Shown here: piece after piece, positions 31,407 to 34,006 of the stretch | Layout: every line of letters starts with the position of its first letter | Numbering within the stretch: position 1 is the stretch's first letter | Source of the DNA: Shouchella xiaoxiensis | GTDB lineage: Bacteria > Bacillota > Bacilli > Bacillales > Bacillaceae_D | Reading direction: 5' to 3' | Length of the DNA: 34,006 nucleotides | Assembly: GCF_016907895.1 (NCBI RefSeq) | Contig: NZ_JAFBCV010000023.1 | Location: 1-34,006 of the forward strand | Notes under the pieces: model-generated | Told to the model about the DNA's origin: nothing | Database searches by the model: none | Seen by the model: only the letters and a program-made list of their open reading frames with translations | Made by a program: the position numbers and the translations under genes

Positions 31407-32807
31407 ATGAAAAAGATATTAATAAGATCAGGAATTTCACCATTAGAAAGTTTTAAACCAACTGAGATATTATTCAATAATTCAATAGGCGGAAATGTAG
31501 GAAATTTAATTTATGCATATTCAATCTATCGAACTTTAACAACAGAGAATACAACTATAGTTCCAGATTATTATAAGATAGAGCCTGAGAATGCTGAGTT
31601 TATAAATACTAATTATGATGCATACGTTATTCCATTAGCTGACGCTTTTAGAGAACAGTTTATACCTCAATTAAAAAAATACACTTCGCTAATAAATAAG
31701 TTAACAATTCCTGTTTATGTAATTGGAGTCGGTCTTAGAGCATCATTTGAACCGAATTTGGATAAAGGATTTCCTTTTGATGATGCAGTTAGAGAATTTG
31801 TAAAAGCAGTACTTAAAAAATCTAGTATTATTGGAGTTAGAGGAGAAATAACAGCAAAATATTTAAGTAAATTAGGTTTTAAAGAAGGCGTAGATCATAC
31901 AGTTATTGGGTGTCCGTCAATGTATACTTTTGGTAGAGAATTACAAATCAGAGATACAAACATATCTAGAGAGTCTAAAATAGCAGTGAATTCATCCATG
32001 TTATCACCTGACAATGTTCTAAGTTTTATTAGTAGAACGATGGAGGAGTATCCTGACCATTATTTCATTCCACAATGGATGAAGGAAATGACATTAGTTT
32101 ATACAGGAACGGGTAAATTAAAAGATAATGATAATTATCCTACTAAGATGTCAGATGAAGTATATATGAGAGGTAGAGTACCGTTTTTCTTAAATGCTAA
32201 AACATGGATAGATTTTCTAAAAGATGTTGATCTAAGTTTTGGTGCTAGATTACATGGGAATATTACAGCAACTATTGCTGGCACCCCAAGTATATTGCTT
32301 CCAAAAGATGCTAGAATGAGAGAATTAGCTGAGTATCATCAATTAACTTATGTTTTTGCAAATGAATTAACTGAAAATACCCGATTAGAGGATTTAATAG
32401 ATAGAGTCGATTTTCATGCTCCAGAAAAAGTACAGGGTAAAAACTTCGACAAATTTATTGACTTCCTTGATAATAATGGGATCGATCATATTTATAAAAA
32501 TAAAAACACTGGTCTTGCTTATACAGCGCCATTAGATATTAAAATGGCGAATGTAGAACAACTTAAGCCTATATATCCAATAACAGCTTGTTCATCAGAA
32601 GAAATAGTACAACGTTTTGAAGACTATTTTCCATTAGCTGAAAAAAGAGCAGAACAAAAAGAAATTAAATTAAAGAATAAACTCAAAGAATCGAACGAAA
32701 AGCTTAATAAAGCAGAAAAAGTCATAAAAAAGCAGCAAAAGACGTTGCAAAGAAGATCTGTTAAAGTTGCATTAAAAGCGACGGATTTAATTAGAAGAAA
32801 TAAGTAA
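31407..32807 (+). CDS. Polysaccharide pyruvyl transferase family protein with C-terminal coiled coil
   Basis: Protein of 466 residues. The pyruvyl-transferase fold is indicated by IGGNVGNLIYAYSIYR, VIGVGLRAS, IIGVRGEITAKYLSKLG, SFGARLHGNITATIAGTPSILLP and a following MRELAEYH. Family members (CsaB, WcaK, EpsO type) add ketal pyruvate to sugars of wall polymers, giving negative charge and binding sites for SLH proteins. Residues about 410-455 are a Lys/Glu-rich coiled coil, an unusual extension. Arginine is coded almost only by AGA and isoleucine often by ATA, unlike the nrd genes, which suggests separate acquisition. AAGGAG lies before the ATG. Confidence 0.85.
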   Translation: MKKILIRSGISPLESFKPTEILFNNSIGGNVGNLIYAYSIYRTLTTENTTIVPDYYKIEPENAEFINTNYDAYVIPLADAFREQFIPQLKKYTSLINKLTIPVYVIGVGLRASFEPNLDKGFPFDDAVREFVKAVLKKSSIIGVRGEITAKYLSKLGFKEGVDHTVIGCPSMYTFGRELQIRDTNISRESKIAVNSSMLSPDNVLSFISRTMEEYPDHYFIPQWMKEMTLVYTGTGKLKDNDNYPTKMSDEVYMRGRVPFFLNAKTWIDFLKDVDLSFGARLHGNITATIAGTPSILLPKDARMRELAEYHQLTYVFANELTENTRLEDLIDRVDFHAPEKVQGKNFDKFIDFLDNNGIDHIYKNKNTGLAYTAPLDIKMANVEQLKPIYPITACSSEEIVQRFEDYFPLAEKRAEQKEIKLKNKLKESNEKLNKAEKVIKKQQKTLQRRSVKVALKATDLIRRNK

Positions 32808-32846
32808 AAATAAATTCAGGAATATATCACGTGAAAGAAATGTTTA

Positions 32847-32897
32847 AAAAGCACCTGGACTGTTAAGAATTTACAACAGTCCAGGTGCTTTTTTTTG
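32847..32897. terminator. Strong bidirectional terminator closing the wall-polymer cluster
   Basis: An 18-bp perfect stem (32847-32864 with 32875-32892) and a ten-base loop are flanked by T and A runs. It ends the pyruvyl-transferase transcript and the SH3 gene on the other strand. Confidence 0.88.
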
Positions 32898-32909
32898 TTT
32901 ATAGGAAAC

Positions 32910-34006
32910 TTAAATAGCTAAAGACTTAACCATAATCCATCCTTGTTTGTCTTCAAATTCAACAAGTGCAAAATCTCCGGTTTGCTCAATTATTTTCACT
33001 TCGTCCCCAGTCTCTAATTCAATCTCTGTTAGATCTCCTTGTGTTGGAGTTGAAAGGAGGAACGTTTTTTCATTTAAAATTGCGTGGCTATCTAACGTGA
33101 TCTCATCAGAATCAGTCTCAACTTCAGCAGGGATGTCTACCTCTTCCTTAACAACGTCAGCCTCGACATTTTCGTCTGAGCTAGGTTCAGACGAAGTTTC
33201 TTCTGCCGCTTCATTAGAAGGAGCCTCTAATTCATCTTCAACAACATCAACCTCAGCAGTTTCATCTGTGCTAGAATCAGATGTAGTTTCTTCAACTGCT
33301 TCATCAGAAGGAGCGTCTAATTGATCCTCAACAGCGTCAGTCTCGACAGTTTCGTCTGAGCTAGAATCAGAAGTAGTTTCTTCAACTGCTTCATCAGAAG
33401 AAGCCTCTAATTGATCCTCGACAACATCAACCTCAGCAGTTTCATCTGTGCTAGGCTCAGAAGTAGTTTCTTCTACAGTTTCATCAGAAGGAGCCTCTAA
33501 TTCATCCTCAACAACGTCAGATTCGACAGTTTCATCTGAGCTAAGTTCAGAAATAGTTACTTCTACCGCATCGTCAGAAATAGACTCGGTTTCTTCTTCA
33601 ATAACGTCAGCCTCAATAGTTACATCTGTGCTAGGCTCAGATTTAGCTTCTTCAACAGGTTCTTCAAAACTCATACTAAATGTCCGAGCCATTACTTGAA
33701 TTTTTTGCTGCGCATTACCTATTTGTACATATTCAGCGGAAACCCAACCAGTTTGTGAACCTACGGCAACTTGATACCAGCCGTTCTGTTCTTTAATAAT
33801 CTCGAACTTTTGTCCAATATTAAGTGTGGTGAGGATCCTGTTATTTGTTCCTGCACCAGTACGCAAGTTGACTCTTGCGGTCGTAGTACCACTTTTTATT
33901 GTAGACTCTTGGCCACTCGTCTTCACATGGTCAGAAGAAACCCAACCTGTTTGCGAGCCGGCCTTCACTTGAAGCCAGTTGCCTTCTTGTTTGATGATCT
34001 CCAGCT
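32910..34006 (-). CDS. SH3b-repeat cell-wall protein with acidic tandem repeats, N terminus outside the window
   Basis: The last 365 or so residues of a longer protein; the frame stays open to the window edge, so the true start lies beyond it. Visible parts are the end of one bacterial SH3 domain (GSQTGWVSSDHV), a complete one (VNLRTGAGTNNRILTTL to WVSAEYV), six acidic 30-residue repeats rich in Asp, Glu, Ser and Thr, and a C-terminal SH3-like fold (GDEVKIIEQTGDFALVEFEDKQGW). SH3b domains of this type bind peptidoglycan or stem peptides, so the acidic part probably spans or decorates the wall. The missing N terminus may hold a hydrolase or more SH3 domains. Confidence 0.8.
   Translation of the reverse strand, partial: LEIIKQEGNWLQVKAGSQTGWVSSDHVKTSGQESTIKSGTTTARVNLRTGAGTNNRILTTLNIGQKFEIIKEQNGWYQVAVGSQTGWVSAEYVQIGNAQQKIQVMARTFSMSFEEPVEEAKSEPSTDVTIEADVIEEETESISDDAVEVTISELSSDETVESDVVEDELEAPSDETVEETTSEPSTDETAEVDVVEDQLEASSDEAVEETTSDSSSDETVETDAVEDQLDAPSDEAVEETTSDSSTDETAEVDVVEDELEAPSNEAAEETSSEPSSDENVEADVVKEEVDIPAEVETDSDEITLDSHAILNEKTFLLSTPTQGDLTEIELETGDEVKIIEQTGDFALVEFEDKQGWIMVKSLAI
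33093..33632 (-). repeat. Six in-phase 90-bp tandem repeats coding for an acidic stalk
   Basis: Consecutive units occupy 33632-33543, 33542-33453, 33452-33363, 33362-33273, 33272-33183 and 33182-33093. Each encodes 30 residues of the form S-[ST]-D-E-T-[VA]-E-x-D-V-V-E-D-x-L-E-A, then PSDEAVEETTS. The middle four are closest to each other; the outer two have diverged. Unit length keeps the frame, so copy-number change would alter stalk length without disrupting the protein. Confidence 0.85.

Noticed and set aside
33093-33632. Regular repeats that might suggest a CRISPR array
   Set aside because: Units are adjacent 90-bp coding repeats without spacers, and no cas gene is present.
32947-33699. 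Two long serine-rich plus-strand frames opposite the SH3 protein
   Set aside because: They are mirror readings of the Asp/Glu-rich 90-bp repeats, have no ribosome sites, and break where the repeats break.

Overview
The window reads as chromosomal DNA of a spore-forming Bacillaceae member, probably an alkaliphile of the Shouchella/Alkalihalobacillus type. The grounds are strong AGGAGG-type ribosome sites, frequent TTG/GTG starts, class Ib reductase proteins nearly collinear with remembered B. subtilis sequences, an nrdI-nrdE-nrdF-ymaB gene order, a spore-type LysM/GH18 lytic enzyme, and very acidic exported proteins. The genus is an inference. No rRNA, tRNA, CRISPR array, insertion sequence or prophage was seen.

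Layout. (1) Bases 1-3000, minus strand: a membrane phosphoesterase, a soluble GAF histidine kinase with a four-cysteine cluster (AirS/YhcY-like) and its NarL-type regulator form one unit. It leads into a gene that begins at base 10, whose ribosome site is buried in a hairpin. (2) 3064-4425: a divergent Rrf2 regulator and a metallo-beta-lactamase-fold hydrolase. (3) 4443-7700, minus: a YtrA-like GntR regulator, ABC ATPase, permease and anchored extracellular protein, with a matching operator in the promoter. (4) 7916-8797: a NYN-domain putative ribonuclease. (5) 8798-9200: no gene, but a near-consensus promoter and two strong terminators (candidate small RNA or attenuated leader). (6) 9201-14405: a carbohydrate ABC importer with its own ATPase and a YesL-like protein, then a 33-residue membrane peptide. 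(7) 14447-17515: a short-chain dehydrogenase, the spore lytic enzyme, a small coiled-coil protein and a nicotinamidase. (8) 17568-21960, minus: nrdI-nrdE-nrdF and a ymaB-like Nudix gene, with two NrdR-like boxes over the promoter and a DnaA box upstream.

(9) 22068-32807 is the accessory part: a degenerate SGNH protein facing away from a wall-polymer cluster. The cluster holds a family 2 glycosyltransferase, a large phosphoglycosyl transferase, a CDP-alcohol phosphatidyltransferase lacking the last motif aspartate, two CDP-polyol phosphotransferases, tarI and tarJ (CDP-ribitol supply) and a polysaccharide pyruvyl transferase with foreign-looking codon use. Together they suggest a ribitol-phosphate-containing, possibly pyruvylated, surface polymer. 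No exporter is present, so the pathway is incomplete here. (10) 32910-34006: the C-terminal part of a wall-associated SH3b protein with six 90-bp repeats.

All start choices are by eye from ribosome-site spacing, and family calls rest on motifs and remembered relatives, not on searches.
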